A DNA stretch of 64,000 bases from Simiduia agarivorans SA1 = DSM 21679. Its GTDB lineage: Bacteria; Pseudomonadota; Gammaproteobacteria; Pseudomonadales; Cellvibrionaceae. The stretch lies in contig NC_018868.3 in the NCBI RefSeq assembly GCF_000305785.2, positions 1,912,501 to 1,976,500 of the forward strand, in the 5' to 3' direction. The notes below the pieces were generated by a model. It was not told where the DNA came from. It worked only from the letters and a program-made list of their open reading frames with translations, and ran no database searches. The position numbers and the translations under genes were made by a program. Of this stretch, positions 9,601 through 19,160 are shown piece after piece; positions within the stretch are counted from its first letter, which is position 1, and every line of letters starts with the position of its first letter.

Positions 9601-9978
9601 ATCGCTGGTGGTCCCTGCAAATGGGTTATTGTACGCGTTGGTAAGGCCTCTATCAGTAAAGGCATTGCCATTCTTGTCCTTACCGACCCACGGAGTGTAA
9701 ACGGTATTTGGATCGTATGTAATTGAGTTATACCCATAGCACAGCAGCAGCCTATTACGGTTATCCTCACTGCCGTCGGCACCATCCCTGTAAACATAAT
9801 CCCACCCCATCGAACCGGAGTCGTCCACCAACATTAATACGTTTGGCTGCACTTGCGTGGTCAGGAATAAGGGGGTTTTAGTTAACTCTCCCGGGGCAGC
9901 CTGAGCCCACAGCGGGGACAGGGCGAGAATAGCAACGGGAAGCGCCTTGAGCCTAAACTGAGGAAAATTACTCTTCAT
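6631..9978 (-). CDS. pilY1: Type IV pilus tip-associated adhesin/assembly factor PilY1
   Basis: Large secreted protein (1115 residues) associated with pilus tips, needed for pilus assembly and adhesion in Pseudomonas and Neisseria (PilC). It has a signal peptide (about residues 1-28, ending WAQA), then a von Willebrand A-like segment with the metal-site motif DDSGSMG. A central variable region follows, and the C-terminal half is the PilY1 beta-propeller (FVGANDGMLHAFDA, GDLHGNLWVFDL). Near the end is a calcium-loop-like motif, DYNNDGVFDE. ATG 9978 is chosen because AGGAG precedes it; an upstream in-frame GTG at 9996 lies in pilX. It overlaps the pilX end by 11 bp. Confidence 0.93.
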   Translation of the reverse strand: MKSNFPQFRLKALPVAILALSPLWAQAAPGELTKTPLFLTTQVQPNVLMLVDDSGSMGWDYVYRDGADGSEDNRNRLLLCYGYNSITYDPNTVYTPWVGKDKNGNAFTDRGLTNAYNNPFAGTTSDITNRSYWEWDDKDADGKYDFGECSTKDSDRVYVKNLNAEQQKNYANWYSYYRTREDVTKRALSEIITYSKARIGLATLHNNQNNGNGGYASGYGFLPQGVKDIDDITTPIDSSAAASKALLLDNLFRIYSTGGTPLRRTLESAGKYFDTQSNTDLFNGNLTSPILPASKGGECQANYSIIMSDGYWNGDDPNVGNADKSDQPFSGLSYADSHSNTLADVAMYYYQRDLAPSLADKLPGKPYDPNTAQHMVTYTVSLGLSTSGGLQGTGKEGGPVSELEDPQWTNPHDGGAKTVDDMVHAAWNGRGEFLKANDTEELIFALSQAFLSIDEREGSASSVTFNSTRIDTDTFVFQANFQPKGWYGDLAAYNLDADGNKGIKQWSAGDLLESRNLLLKDRHIVTSNNNKGVPFRAPLNYKTATTSEMSNAMLADLLANAPHSANTTDPTKILANQAYLEKLVNYLRGWRTDEGGATDKFRSRTNKRLGDIINSSPVYSGVPKTAYPENMESVGYSTFIEAYKNRDPLVFVGANDGMLHAFDAKLGNEVFAYVPEMIASAASGEGLHFLAQQTYGHQPYVDGPLTVADVFIGGKWATYLVGALNYGGKGIYVLDVTDPSKLRESFASTVVKFEFTHKDLGYTFSKPQIGRLNNGKWAAIFGNGYNSDPTGDGRAKLFIVYLDGSGSVIIDTEQGSVANANCEDSASDCNGLSTPFLLDHTGDAYIDRVYAGDLHGNLWVFDLTSSTASNWGVAYKDSTTPKPLFQACAGTTCTKANRQPITAMPVIGVHPTRRNASTWPNLMVYFGTGQFIAKNDNFNTDQQSAYGIWDAGASHIGKSRDDLVEQVITTSGTARMLTSNLVNYLTGTGGQFGWYHDTPSTGERTVIDMLVDQKVIFYATLIPETSQCSAGGTGWLMFADRMTGGMPAFTVVDYNNDGVFDETPTAGLSLGAIPGGLSKLSDRLFLSDSAGKIISFKTQTGGYNPSRRTSWSVIH

Positions 9979-10573
9979 ATTCGAACACTCCTGCACCGGT
10001 GCCGGTCATAAAGTAGGATTGAAGGACTGAATACACGGCGGTATCCCTCGCCCATCCTATGGCAGTCACTTTAAAAATATGGGGAGCGCCGCGCTCGATT
10101 ACCGCGGAAGGGCTCCATACACTAATGCCTGACTGGCTGCGCCGACCGACATATTCAATCGTATAACGGGGCTTTTTACTTTGTACGGCGCTCGATAGGT
10201 CATCAACCTCTACGCTGTTCGCAGCAGTCCAAATGGAAGGGTCAGCCGCATCAGCCAAGTCTGTCACCTGTTTAGCCAGCTTGGTCTCCAGAATAATGCC
10301 CGGCACGGGATAAGCCGAATAATACCCGGTATTGTCGCCGTTGAATTGAATCAGCTTTGACGTGGCCGTTATTTGCGTTGCAATAAATCGCTCTGCAGCC
10401 GCTAAGCCAGATTCAGCCGCCGCCCTGGCCAGCGTACGCTGCTGGGCGTTGGAGGCCATTTTTTCCTGCAAGGTACTGGATACCACTGACGACAACCCGA
10501 TCAGGCTCATCACCAACAGCAGCACCATCGCAACAACCAGAGTTGCGCCTTGCTGGTTTCTGTTAACTATCAT
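9968..10573 (-). CDS. pilX: Type IV pilus minor pilin-like assembly protein PilX
   Basis: Minor pilin of the PilX family. The N-terminus QQGATLVVAMVLLLVMSLIG is the typical PilX type-IV pilin helix, in which the +5 glutamate is absent. A helix with LARAAAESGLAAAERF follows, also a family feature. It has 201 residues. Its ATG overlaps the pilW stop (TGATG), indicating coupled translation, and its 3' end overlaps pilY1 by 11 bp. It is thought to join the FimU-PilV-PilW-PilX priming complex that recruits PilY1 to the pilus tip (family knowledge). Confidence 0.9.
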   Translation of the reverse strand: MIVNRNQQGATLVVAMVLLLVMSLIGLSSVVSSTLQEKMASNAQQRTLARAAAESGLAAAERFIATQITATSKLIQFNGDNTGYYSAYPVPGIILETKLAKQVTDLADAADPSIWTAANSVEVDDLSSAVQSKKPRYTIEYVGRRSQSGISVWSPSAVIERGAPHIFKVTAIGWARDTAVYSVLQSYFMTGTGAGVFEYEE

Positions 10574-11580
10574 CAGATTTCTCCTGGCAACTGGTTACGC
10601 AACATGAACACTTTGTTGACTTCCTTGGTAGCATACTTACTGCCATCCAAGGTTGGCGCGGTTTGCACGGAATTTAACGTCAGCGCAACGAAAACCCGAT
10701 CTACCGCGTTCCAGTCTGTTACTTTGTCTGCGGTATTGACGATCAAATTGCCCGCAGCATTACGCCAGCCGTAAGTCAGCTGAAAATCTTCAACCCCTTC
10801 CGCCATTTCTTCCCCATTGCGGAACAGTGCACAGTACTGACGAGCCGTATCAGAGCAGTCTACTTTGGCGTCAACACCAGATGCAGATGTCTGAATTCGC
10901 CACTCTACGGCGGAAGATTTACCACTAAACAAATAAGCAGTGGAACCTGTCACCACATTGGATTTACCGTATTCGCGCTGTAAACTGGTATACAAATTGG
11001 CTTGGCCGTCCACCGCCGTCGTGTTGTCATGATGAATGAGACCGTCATTGGCGGGGTCATTGGTAATCATGAATACATCCGCGAAGGAGCAATCAGACAC
11101 CATGACCACATCACCTTTTTTCAGCTCCTTGTAAAGGGGCTCAGACTCCAACAAAGGCACCGGGCTGGAAACACTTGCCATGCCAGGAGATTGCACCTGA
11201 AGCTGGGCTGACGCGCTGAAAAAGCGGGTACGGAGAATGTCACTCTTGCGCAATCCGCTGCCATCTTCACCGCCGAGCAAATTCGAAAAGTCATACTTGG
11301 TGGTAATATCTTTGATCAGATGAACCTGGATAAGGGAGTCATCGCCTGTTCCACCTTGATAGGGTATACAGCCAAAATATCCCGTTTGCGTGATATCAGC
11401 TTCCAGGCGCGAAAACAGATAACGCATATTTTCCTGTATTCGGGAGGTGGCTTCCTGACTTCTCTGAGTTTGCGTCGCGGTAAGGTACAGCTGGAATACT
11501 CCAGCCATAATCAACAAGCCGATAGTGATAGAGATCATCAGTTCAACCAGGGTCAAACCTAACTGCTTCTTCATTTTCAC
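10573..11580 (-). CDS. pilW: Type IV pilus minor pilin-like protein PilW
   Basis: PilW-family minor pilin with 335 residues. The leader MKMKKQLG is followed by mature LTLVELMISITIGLLIMAGV with Glu5, and then by the family-typical RIQENMRYLFSRLEADI. The large C-terminal globular part contains Cys-rich segments (DCSFADVF, CSDTARQYCALF). The start overlaps the pilV stop by 4 bp. It works with PilV, PilX and FimU to prime pilus assembly in the periplasm (known for the family). Confidence 0.9.
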   Translation of the reverse strand: MKMKKQLGLTLVELMISITIGLLIMAGVFQLYLTATQTQRSQEATSRIQENMRYLFSRLEADITQTGYFGCIPYQGGTGDDSLIQVHLIKDITTKYDFSNLLGGEDGSGLRKSDILRTRFFSASAQLQVQSPGMASVSSPVPLLESEPLYKELKKGDVVMVSDCSFADVFMITNDPANDGLIHHDNTTAVDGQANLYTSLQREYGKSNVVTGSTAYLFSGKSSAVEWRIQTSASGVDAKVDCSDTARQYCALFRNGEEMAEGVEDFQLTYGWRNAAGNLIVNTADKVTDWNAVDRVFVALTLNSVQTAPTLDGSKYATKEVNKVFMLRNQLPGEI

Positions 11581-12077
11581 AATCTGAACTCCACGCGGTA
11601 GCAGGTCAAATCAACGGCTGGATTCCCGCCACAGTTGGTGCCGTCGACACCTGTCCTATCCCGGTCCCACATAACGACAATCGTATAAACATTATTCAAA
11701 TAGGAGACAGTACCTCGCCCACCAGGCAAGCGCGATTGAATAATCTGCTGCCACTCATAAGTATCCATTGCCTTAATCTGGTCGGCAGTGCAGCCGGTGT
11801 CTTTGCAGGCCGGATCGGTCGCCGCATTGCCGGTATCAATATTGTGGTAGTCGTCGTCATCGTCAGTGGTCAATACATCGTTGTACGCCATGATGCGGTC
11901 AATCATGTCTTGCGCAATAATCTGCGCATCTGACGTATAGACGGCGGATTGGGTGCTTCTGACACTACTGAATTGCAACGCCAAAGCTCCCATCAGGCCA
12001 ACAGCCAGCACGAACAAGCCGACCATCAGCTCAATCATTCCACTACCTGTTTGATGTAATGGTGGTCTTATGGGCAT
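11577..12077 (-). CDS. pilV: Type IV pilus modification/minor pilin PilV
   Basis: PilV-family minor pilin, 166 residues. The hydrophobic helix MIELMVGLFVLAVGLMGALA and the following AQIIAQDMIDRIMAYN segment are characteristic. If cleavage is after the glycine of HQTG, the mature protein begins SGMIE, which places glutamate at position 5 but serine at position 1. Cleavage after the second glycine would put glutamate at position 3. ATG 12077 overlaps the fimU end by 10 bp. The operon order fimU-pilV-pilW-pilX-pilY1-pilY2-pilE supports the call. Confidence 0.88.
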   Translation of the reverse strand: MPIRPPLHQTGSGMIELMVGLFVLAVGLMGALALQFSSVRSTQSAVYTSDAQIIAQDMIDRIMAYNDVLTTDDDDDYHNIDTGNAATDPACKDTGCTADQIKAMDTYEWQQIIQSRLPGGRGTVSYLNNVYTIVVMWDRDRTGVDGTNCGGNPAVDLTCYRVEFRL

Positions 12078-12601
12078 GTGTCTTCCCTCACAGTAATAGA
12101 CATAGCGCCGGACGCGGCTAACACCGCTTGGTGAACACGCTTAGCATTCGGGTGGCAAAGGGTAACGCGGGTGGCACTTGCCGCAATTCGTTCACCCTGA
12201 GCATTAAAACCAAATGCACTGGCATCCACGGTGACAGAGGTATTGGTAGCAAGGCCTTTATCCGCACGCAAAATGCAGTCTTCTGTATCGGTACAGTTCT
12301 TAGTACCCAACTCAGGAGTCATATTGCCATTGCGATCGCGGAACAATATCCAGCCACTGACCCATTGTCCGGCAGCACAACTCTCACCATCAGATGATGG
12401 ACAAATAGATACATTGGCCGCCCGCGTGATCGATTCGGACCGGGCAAATGACAGCGCTGTCGTTAAGCGCGATACATCCGCTACGAGTGAACGCTCATTG
12501 ATGAAGTTGGTCAGGGAAGGAATCCCAACGCCCAGCAAAACGGAGGCAATAAGCACCACCACCATCAATTCAATTACTGTAAAACCAGAATATTTTTTCA
12601 T
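12068..12601 (-). CDS. fimU: GspH/FimT-family minor pilin FimU
   Basis: First gene of the minor-pilin operon. It has a short leader MKKYSG followed by FTVIELMVVVLIASVLLGVG, with Phe1 and Glu5, then LTTALSFARSESITRA, the GspH/FimT signature. The C-terminal part has Cys pairs (CPSSDGESC, CTDTEDC) and ends in VREDTCP. The start is taken as ATG 12601; a GTG two codons upstream is also possible and neither has a strong ribosome site. It has 177 residues. The roughly 150 bp upstream, before ispH, should hold the operon promoter, but I could not find a convincing -35/-10 or -24/-12 pair there. Confidence 0.85.
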   Translation of the reverse strand: MKKYSGFTVIELMVVVLIASVLLGVGIPSLTNFINERSLVADVSRLTTALSFARSESITRAANVSICPSSDGESCAAGQWVSGWILFRDRNGNMTPELGTKNCTDTEDCILRADKGLATNTSVTVDASAFGFNAQGERIAASATRVTLCHPNAKRVHQAVLAASGAMSITVREDTCP

Positions 12602-12751
12602 AGTCACGTTATATCAGAAGGTTGAGATACCTACCCGCCAAGGGCGATAAACGGAGGGCTTGAACGACCGGCGACAAGCCGTTGGGTGGGGTTTGACCAC
12701 AAGCGTGAACCCCGTCACATACGGGGCCTGAGCCCCGACCGGGAAAAGAGT

Positions 12752-13690
12752 TTACCTGAGCTCGCGGGGGAGGGAGAAGGCGATATTTTCGGGCGTGCCG
12801 GCCATTTCGAGCGGCGCCAGGGCCCCCATGGTTTCAAGCCGGCGGATCACACCCTGCACCAGCACCTCGGGTGCGGAGGCGCCTGCGGTAATACCGATCG
12901 CGCGTTTGCCGGTCACCCAGGCAGGGGAAATGTCGTCTTCCGTGTCAATCAGGTGGGCTTCGGCGCCGCAGCGCTCCGCCAGCTCCCGCAACCGGTTGGA
13001 GTTGGAGCTGTTGACCGAGCCCACCACCAACACCAGGTCACATTCCAACGCCAGCTGCCGCACAGCGTCCTGGCGGTTGGTGGTGGCGTAACAGATGTCG
13101 TCTTTGCGAGGCCCCTGAATAGCCGGGAAGCGCTGGCGCAATGCATCGATCACCTGCGCGGTGTCGTCCATGGAAAGCGTGGTCTGGGTGACGTAGGCCA
13201 GGTGTTCCGGATCTCGCACCACCAGGTCTCGCACATTGGCTTCGTCCTCCACCAGATAAATGGCACCACCATTACTATCGTCATACTGACCCATGGTACC
13301 TTCCACCTCGGGGTGCCCCTCATGGCCAATGAGAATGCACTCCATGCCCGCCTTGGAATAGCGCGCCACCTCGATATGCACCTTGGTCACCAGCGGACAG
13401 GTGGCATCAAACACCTTGAGCTTGCGCTGCTCGGCCTCGTTGCGCACTGCCTGGGATACCCCATGCGCGCTGAAAATCACGATGGTATCGTCAGGCACCT
13501 CGTGCAGCTCATCCACAAAAATGGCGCCGCGGGCGCGCAAGTCGTCCACCACGTATTTGTTATGTACCACCTCGTGACGCACGTAGATGGGGGCGCCGAA
13601 CACGTCCAGCGCCCGGTTCACAATATCGATGGCCCGATCGACGCCGGCACAGAAGCCGCGCGGATTAGCCAATTTCAGCTCAGCCGCCAT
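12752..13690 (-). CDS. ispH: 4-hydroxy-3-methylbut-2-enyl diphosphate reductase
   Basis: Last enzyme of the MEP isoprenoid pathway: reduces HMBPP to IPP and DMAPP with a 4Fe-4S cluster. The three cluster cysteines are visible at Cys14 ([13 protein letters not shown]), Cys98 ([11 protein letters not shown]) and Cys200 ([11 protein letters not shown]). The conserved FSAHGVS and [11 protein letters not shown] histidine motifs are present. It has 312 residues, the usual length. Its start overlaps the fkpB stop, and ileS-lspA-fkpB-ispH is a common gammaproteobacterial operon. Confidence 0.97.
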   Translation of the reverse strand: MAAELKLANPRGFCAGVDRAIDIVNRALDVFGAPIYVRHEVVHNKYVVDDLRARGAIFVDELHEVPDDTIVIFSAHGVSQAVRNEAEQRKLKVFDATCPLVTKVHIEVARYSKAGMECILIGHEGHPEVEGTMGQYDDSNGGAIYLVEDEANVRDLVVRDPEHLAYVTQTTLSMDDTAQVIDALRQRFPAIQGPRKDDICYATTNRQDAVRQLALECDLVLVVGSVNSSNSNRLRELAERCGAEAHLIDTEDDISPAWVTGKRAIGITAGASAPEVLVQGVIRRLETMGALAPLEMAGTPENIAFSLPRELR

Positions 13691-14127
13691 TACGCCGCCT
13701 CCACCGACAGAATCTGCACCTCAAACAGGATGTCCTTGCCGGCCAGCGGGTGGTTGAAATCCACCGTGACCTGGTCCTGATCAAAGGCCGTAATTACGCC
13801 GGGCAACTCAGCCTTCTGGGCGTCGGCAAAGGAAACCACCAGGCCCTCAGCGAGGTCCATATCCGCTGCGAAGGTATGCCGAGGGAAGGTTTGCACATTA
13901 TTCGGATTGGACTGACCGAACCCCTGTTCCGGGGCGATCACAAAGGTCTCCCGCTGGCCGGCAGTCATACCGATAAGCGGCCGCTCAAAACCGGGCAGCA
14001 GATTGCCATCCCCCACCACCAGCTGCGCGGGTTTACCGTCAAAATTGGAATCCACTACGCTGCCATCGCGCAATCGCAAAGCGAAATGCAGGGTCAACTT
14101 TGCCCCTTCTGCCACGGCTAGGGTCAT
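13690..14127 (-). CDS. fkpB: SlpA/FkpB-type FKBP peptidyl-prolyl isomerase
   Basis: Small FKBP-fold peptidyl-prolyl cis-trans isomerase and chaperone of the SlpA class, 145 residues. It opens with [18 protein letters not shown] and has [20 protein letters not shown], as in FKBPs. The inserted-flap region follows, then [20 protein letters not shown] near the C-terminus. It lies in the lspA-fkpB-ispH string and its start overlaps the lspA stop by 4 bp. The cellular client is not evident from sequence. Confidence 0.93.
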   Translation of the reverse strand: MTLAVAEGAKLTLHFALRLRDGSVVDSNFDGKPAQLVVGDGNLLPGFERPLIGMTAGQRETFVIAPEQGFGQSNPNNVQTFPRHTFAADMDLAEGLVVSFADAQKAELPGVITAFDQDQVTVDFNHPLAGKDILFEVQILSVEAA

Positions 14128-14624
14128 TTTCTTTCTACCTCATCGGGCGTTTTCTTTGTGAAAAACACCATATCAACAATCAGCAAAGCCACCCCCACAC
14201 AAATCGCGCTGTCGGCAATGTTGAAGGCGGGCCAGTAATAACTCTGGTAGTGGACGGAAATAAAATCCACCACGTATCCCAGTTGTACGCGGTCGATGAG
14301 GTTTCCGATGGCTCCGCCCAACACCAGCGAAAGTGCCAGCGATTCGAGCTTCTTGTCATCCGGCAAGCGCCAGATCCAGACCACCAGCACCAAGCTGACC
14401 ACCAAAGCAATAGCCGTAAAAAACCAGCGTTGCCAGCCGCCCTGGTCACTCAGGAAGCTGAACGCCGCGCCGGGATTGTGCAACAAGGTCCAGTCCAGAA
14501 AGGCATTCACCGGCACAGGCACACCGTAACTCAGCGACTCAGTGGCATACCATTTGGTCCATTGGTCGAGCACAATCATCAGTACCGCAATGGCGTAGCC
14601 AAACAATATTCGTTTAGACATCAT
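14124..14624 (-). CDS. lspA: Lipoprotein signal peptidase (signal peptidase II)
   Basis: Inner-membrane aspartyl protease that cleaves prolipoprotein signal peptides. It has four hydrophobic segments, and both catalytic aspartates are in place: Asp111 ([11 protein letters not shown]) and Asp138 (AFNIADSAI). DQWTK and [12 protein letters not shown] are also family motifs. The start is taken at ATG 14624, whose ATGA overlaps the ileS stop, giving 166 residues. ATG 14621 directly follows and is an alternative. The frame is open further upstream but only within ileS. It probably processes PrsT and the other lipoproteins of this window. Confidence 0.95.
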   Translation of the reverse strand: MMSKRILFGYAIAVLMIVLDQWTKWYATESLSYGVPVPVNAFLDWTLLHNPGAAFSFLSDQGGWQRWFFTAIALVVSLVLVVWIWRLPDDKKLESLALSLVLGGAIGNLIDRVQLGYVVDFISVHYQSYYWPAFNIADSAICVGVALLIVDMVFFTKKTPDEVERK

Positions 14625-17425
14625 GCAAACGCCCGCGCTTCGCCCTGACCCGCCACGTTGTCCACACAACGCGCGCACAGCTCGGGGTGCGCTGCATTAG
14701 CACCCACATCAGCCCGGAAATGCCAACAACGGCCACACTTTTTGTGCACCGATTTAATCGCGGTCACTTTCAACCCTTTCACCTCGGTGGCAAAGCTTTC
14801 TGTTGGCGCGTCGGCGGATGACTTCAATTCGGCTTGCGAGGTGATCAACACGAAACGCAATTCGTCTTTCAATTTGGCCAACACCGCCTGCAGAGACTCA
14901 TCCGCATACAACGCCACTTCAGCGGAAAGTGATGCACCCAGCTCGCCTGCGGCACGACGCTCTTCCAGCACCTTGTTGACAGCCGTTTTCGCCGCCGCCA
15001 CCTGTGCCCATTCAGTTTTGCTCAATACAGCGTCACCGGAGGCTTGGGGGAATTCATACCACTCGGCCACGAACACCGGCACAGAGCGATCACCCGGAAT
15101 AAACTGCCACATTTCGTCGGCAGTGAAACTCAGGATTGGCGCCACCCAACGGGCGAAGGCCTCGATGATGTGGTACAGCGCCGATTGCGCCGAACGGCGC
15201 GCGCGGCTATCGGCCTGCGTGGTGTACTGGCGATCTTTGATAATATCCAGATAAAAGCCGCCCATATCCACCACACAGAAGTTGTGCAGTTTCTGGTAAA
15301 TCTGGTGGAACTGGTATTTGTCGTAGGCGCGCAGGATTTCAGCCTGCAATTCCGCTGCACGCTCCACTGCCCAGCGATCCAACGCGATCATGTCATCAAT
15401 GGCCACCAGATCCGTTGCCGGGTCAAAGCCGGCCAGATTCGAGAGCATAAAACGCGCGGTATTGCGGATGCGACGATAGGAATCGGCCGTGCGCTTCAGG
15501 ATTTCTTCCGATACGCTCATTTCGGTGCTGAAATCCGTCGCGGCCACCCACAGACGCAACACATCAGCGCCCAGATCGTTCATCACTTTCTGTGGCGGAA
15601 TTACATTGCCGATGGACTTGGACATCTTGCGGCCGTTTTCATCCACGGTGAAACCATGGGTCAGCACGGCTTTGTACGGCGCCTCATTATTGATTGCCAT
15701 CGCCGTTTTCAGCGACGACTGGAACCAGCCGCGGTGCTGGTCGCTGCCTTCGAGATACAGGTCGGCCGGGTACTGCAACTGGTCGCGGCGATTGAGCACA
15801 GCGTAATGGGTGACGCCGGAATCGAACCACACATCCAGCGTGTCGGTGACCTTGCTGTAATTATCCGCGTCATCGCCCAGTAATTCGCGCGCGTCCAGAT
15901 CGAACCAGGCGTCCATCCCGGCCTGCTCCACCTTCAACGCCACCTGCTCGATCAGCTCGGCCGTTTGAGGATGCAGTTCCTGAGTATCTTTATGCACAAA
16001 CAAGGCGATGGGCACGCCCCAGGTACGCTGACGGGAGATACACCAATCGGGCGATGAATCCAGCATGGAATCGATACGCGCACGGCCCCAGTCGGGAATC
16101 CACTGCACTTTTTCCACCGCGTCTTTCACCTGCGACAACAAACCGTTCTGGTTCATGCTCACAAACCACTGGGGCGTAGCGCGGAAGATCAGCGGCGTTT
16201 TGGTGCGCCAGCAATGCGGGTAGGAGTGGGTGATTTTGCTGTGCGCCCACAGCACGCCATTGGCCTTCAACAGATCAATGATCTTGTCATCCACCTTGTA
16301 CACATGGTCACCGGCGAAAAACTCCACCTGCGGACGGTAGTTGCCGTTGTCATCCACGTAATTAAGCGTGCCAATGCCATTGGCTGTGCCCACCACAAAG
16401 TCTTCCATACCGTGATCGGGTGCGGTGTGCACACAACCGGTACCCGCATCAGTAGTGACGTGATCGCCGGTGATCAACGGCAGCTGTTTGTTATAGAACG
16501 GATGATTGACCTTCAGGCCTGCGAGCTTGTCGCCGGAAAGTGTTACCAACACATCGCCCGATTCAACACCGGCCTGCTTCAGTACACTTTCGTACAAGGC
16601 TTCTGCCACCAGAATGCGTTCATCGCCGGCCTGTACCAACACGTAATCGAGCGCGGCGTTGATACTCACGGCCTGACTGGACGGCAGGGTCCAGGGCGTG
16701 GTGGTCCAGATCACCACCGAGACTTTGCCACTTCCGGGCAGGGATCCCATCCGCGCAGCCAGATCTGCCTGGTCGCTTACGGGGTAACGCACATAAATGG
16801 AGTTGGAGGTTTTATCCTGATACTCCACTTCCGCCTCGGCCAGCGCCGAGCCGCCCACCACGCTCCAGTACACAGGCTTGAAACCGCGCATCAGGTGACC
16901 GTTATCGGCAATGCGTCCGAGCGCCCGAATGATATCTGCTTCGAATTTGTAATCCATGGTGAGGTAGGGATTATCCCAGTCGCCCAGTACACCCAAACGA
17001 ATGAAATCGCGCTTCTGGCCTTCTACCTGCTTGGCGGCGTATTCACGACATTTCTGGCGGAAGGTTTTCACATCCACCTTGTCGCCGGCCTTACCCACTT
17101 TCTTTTCCACATTGTGCTCGATAGGCAGGCCGTGGCAGTCCCAACCGGGCACGTAGGGGGCGTCAAAACCGCTCAGGGTTTTGGCCTTGACGATAATGTC
17201 CTTCAGGATTTTATTGACTGAATGGCCAATGTGAATATCGCCATTGGCGTAGGGCGGGCCATCGTGCAAAATAAACTTGGGAGCACCTGCGCGGGCGTCG
17301 CGAATGATCTGATACAAGTTATCGCCGGTCCATTTTTTCAGGGTGTCCGGCTCGCGGTTAGCCAGGTTTGCCTTCATGGCAAAATCGGTTTGCGGCAAAT
17401 TCAGGGTGGGCTTGTAATCGGTCAT
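14621..17425 (-). CDS. ileS: Isoleucyl-tRNA synthetase
   Basis: Class Ia aminoacyl-tRNA synthetase charging tRNA-Ile, with an editing domain. HIGH motif at residues 65-68 ([10 protein letters not shown]); KMSKS at about residue 602. The editing-domain stretch [13 protein letters not shown] is present. A C-terminal zinc finger has paired Cys motifs, CGRCWHF and CARCVDN. It has 934 residues, the size of bacterial IleS type 1. It starts 22 bp after ribF, and lspA overlaps its stop. Confidence 0.98.
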   Translation of the reverse strand: MTDYKPTLNLPQTDFAMKANLANREPDTLKKWTGDNLYQIIRDARAGAPKFILHDGPPYANGDIHIGHSVNKILKDIIVKAKTLSGFDAPYVPGWDCHGLPIEHNVEKKVGKAGDKVDVKTFRQKCREYAAKQVEGQKRDFIRLGVLGDWDNPYLTMDYKFEADIIRALGRIADNGHLMRGFKPVYWSVVGGSALAEAEVEYQDKTSNSIYVRYPVSDQADLAARMGSLPGSGKVSVVIWTTTPWTLPSSQAVSINAALDYVLVQAGDERILVAEALYESVLKQAGVESGDVLVTLSGDKLAGLKVNHPFYNKQLPLITGDHVTTDAGTGCVHTAPDHGMEDFVVGTANGIGTLNYVDDNGNYRPQVEFFAGDHVYKVDDKIIDLLKANGVLWAHSKITHSYPHCWRTKTPLIFRATPQWFVSMNQNGLLSQVKDAVEKVQWIPDWGRARIDSMLDSSPDWCISRQRTWGVPIALFVHKDTQELHPQTAELIEQVALKVEQAGMDAWFDLDARELLGDDADNYSKVTDTLDVWFDSGVTHYAVLNRRDQLQYPADLYLEGSDQHRGWFQSSLKTAMAINNEAPYKAVLTHGFTVDENGRKMSKSIGNVIPPQKVMNDLGADVLRLWVAATDFSTEMSVSEEILKRTADSYRRIRNTARFMLSNLAGFDPATDLVAIDDMIALDRWAVERAAELQAEILRAYDKYQFHQIYQKLHNFCVVDMGGFYLDIIKDRQYTTQADSRARRSAQSALYHIIEAFARWVAPILSFTADEMWQFIPGDRSVPVFVAEWYEFPQASGDAVLSKTEWAQVAAAKTAVNKVLEERRAAGELGASLSAEVALYADESLQAVLAKLKDELRFVLITSQAELKSSADAPTESFATEVKGLKVTAIKSVHKKCGRCWHFRADVGANAAHPELCARCVDNVAGQGEARAFA

Positions 17426-17447
17426 CGTTCAGTCAGCCAATCGCTTT

Positions 17448-18383
17448 TCATTCACTAAAGTAAGCCCGGCCTGCCGCCATATCCTGCTGGATTTGCTGGC
17501 GCAGTGCGTCGAGCGATTCGAATTTCTGTTCATCCCGCAGTTTCTTGCAAAATTGCACGGCAAGCTGCACGCCATATAAATCTTTTTCCGTATCGAACAG
17601 GTGAACTTCCAATATGGGCTTGGCACCTTCGGCCACGGTGGGTCGAACGCCCACATTGGCCACACCGGTAAACTGCTCGCCACGGGCACTGGCCCGCACG
17701 GCAAATACGCCGGCCAGTGGCGACCGGTAACGGTGCAGGTGGACATTCGCCGTGGGTGCGCCAATGGTGCGTCCCAATTGCTGCCCTTTAACAACCTTAC
17801 CGGTCATACAGTAAGGGCGCCCCAACAGGGCCTCAGCCGTTTTGAGATCCCCCGCTTCCAACAGCTGACGGATACGGGTACTGCTGACCCTTTCTCCACC
17901 GAGCGTGAAGGTGGTGGTATCGGCTACGGTAAAGCCCAGCCGCTCACCTGCCGCACGCAAAAACGCAAAATCACCGGCGCGGTCACAACCAAAGCGGAAA
18001 TCGTCACCGATGATCAATTCGCGTACGCCCAAACCTTGCACCAACACCTGCTCAACAAAATCGTTGGCGGTCATGTTGCGCAAGCGGGCGTTGAACGGCA
18101 AGCAGATGACGCGATCCACGCCCACCGACAGCAAGGCGTCAACCTTGTCGCGCAAGCGCATCAGGCGCGCCGGTGCTTGTTCACCGGAAAAATACTCGTA
18201 GGGCTGCGGCTCAAAGGTCATGGCCTGGGCCTGCACGCCCAACGCCTGCGCCCGGGCTTTCACCTGCGCCAACATGGCCTGATGCCCACGATGTACACCG
18301 TCAAAGGAACCAATGGTCAATACCCCGCCGCGCCCGGAGGCAGGCAGATTGTGCAGACCACGAATGAATGACGCTTGAGACAT
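17448..18383 (-). CDS. ribF: Bifunctional riboflavin kinase/FAD synthetase
   Basis: Makes FMN and then FAD from riboflavin. The N-terminal nucleotidyltransferase has TIGSFDGVHRGHQAML and DFRFGCDRAGDF, and the linking stretch is SSTRIRQLLEAGDL. The C-terminal riboflavin kinase domain has GRTIGAPTANVHL and FDTEKDLYG. It has 311 residues. The gene order ribF-ileS-lspA is the classic gammaproteobacterial cluster. Confidence 0.97.
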   Translation of the reverse strand: MSQASFIRGLHNLPASGRGGVLTIGSFDGVHRGHQAMLAQVKARAQALGVQAQAMTFEPQPYEYFSGEQAPARLMRLRDKVDALLSVGVDRVICLPFNARLRNMTANDFVEQVLVQGLGVRELIIGDDFRFGCDRAGDFAFLRAAGERLGFTVADTTTFTLGGERVSSTRIRQLLEAGDLKTAEALLGRPYCMTGKVVKGQQLGRTIGAPTANVHLHRYRSPLAGVFAVRASARGEQFTGVANVGVRPTVAEGAKPILEVHLFDTEKDLYGVQLAVQFCKKLRDEQKFESLDALRQQIQQDMAAGRAYFSE

Positions 18384-18421
18384 CTTGAGCCCAGATTTGG
18401 CGAGGCGGCAGTATAACCCGT

Positions 18422-18454
18422 TGCCGGCCAGCGTGGCACCCGCGCTGGCCGGCA
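18422..18454 (-). terminator. Hairpin downstream of fklB
   Basis: A perfect 12-bp inverted repeat, TGCCGGCCAGCG at 18422-18433 and CGCTGGCCGGCA at 18443-18454, with a 9-nt loop. It lies 13 bp beyond the fklB stop. There is no clear T-run on the minus strand after it, so it may act as a weak or factor-assisted terminator or protect the 3' end. Confidence 0.5.
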
Positions 18455-18467
18455 GATTCAGACATGA

Positions 18468-19091
18468 TCAGCCGATGATATCCAGCAGCTCGACATCAAA
18501 CACCAGGGCCGCGAACGGCGGAATTGAGGCTCCCGCGCCACGTTCGCCGTAGGCCAGCTGGTAAGGAATATGCAAACGCCACTTGGAGCCCACAGGCATC
18601 AATTGCAGGGCTTCGGTCCAGCCGGCAATCACGCCACCTACGGGGAATTCCGCAGGCTCGCCGCGCTGGTAGGAACTGTCGAAAACGGTGCCGTCGGTCA
18701 GGGTGCCGTGGTAATGGGTACGCACGGTGGATTCGCGGCTGGGCTTGTCGCCACTACCTTCGTTGATGACTTCGTACTGCAGGCCGGAGGCCAGTGTCAC
18801 AACCCCCTCGCGCTTGCCATTCTCTGCCAGGTACGCCTCGCCATCGGCAGCAGCTGCTTTGGCCTGCTCGGCCTGTTTGGCGCGCATGCGTTCACTCACT
18901 TCCTGGAAGGCTTTCTGCAGATCGGCTTCTGCAACCTGGCTGTGCTTGCCCGCCAACATGTCGGCCAGACCGGCTACCACGGCGTCAGGCGCCAGACCTT
19001 CAAACGGATTGGACATCAACTGCTCTCCCATCTGGCGGCCAATTCCGTAGCTCACCTGCTTTTCAACACTTTCAAACTTCAAATCAGACAT
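18468..19091 (-). CDS. fklB: FKBP-type peptidyl-prolyl cis-trans isomerase, FklB-like
   Basis: Two-part isomerase. The N-terminal dimerisation helices (about residues 1-80) include SYGIGRQMGEQL and the KQAEQAK stretch. A C-terminal FKBP domain follows, with VRTHYHGTLTDGTVFDSSY, VIAGWTEALQLMPVG and a closing PPFAALVFDVELLDI. It has 207 residues from ATG 19091, which matches FklB; an upstream in-frame start at 19109 lacks a good ribosome site. No signal peptide is visible, so it is probably cytoplasmic, unlike FkpA. Confidence 0.92.
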   Translation of the reverse strand: MSDLKFESVEKQVSYGIGRQMGEQLMSNPFEGLAPDAVVAGLADMLAGKHSQVAEADLQKAFQEVSERMRAKQAEQAKAAAADGEAYLAENGKREGVVTLASGLQYEVINEGSGDKPSRESTVRTHYHGTLTDGTVFDSSYQRGEPAEFPVGGVIAGWTEALQLMPVGSKWRLHIPYQLAYGERGAGASIPPFAALVFDVELLDIIG

Positions 19092-19160
19092 GACTTTCTC
19101 GCTGGGCAAAAGGCGACCAGTTTAACAGAAAGCCCGGCCGGCTGTCCCGGGCCGCCCGAT

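Noticed and set aside
12710..12726. Hairpin CCCCGT-CACAT-ACGGGG after ispH
   Set aside because: Only a 6-bp stem and no T-run on the minus strand; not convincing as a terminator.
12686..13780. Long open frame on the plus strand opposite ispH
   Set aside because: A shadow of the GC-rich ispH and fkpB coding sequence: no ribosome site, and composition is explained by the true genes.
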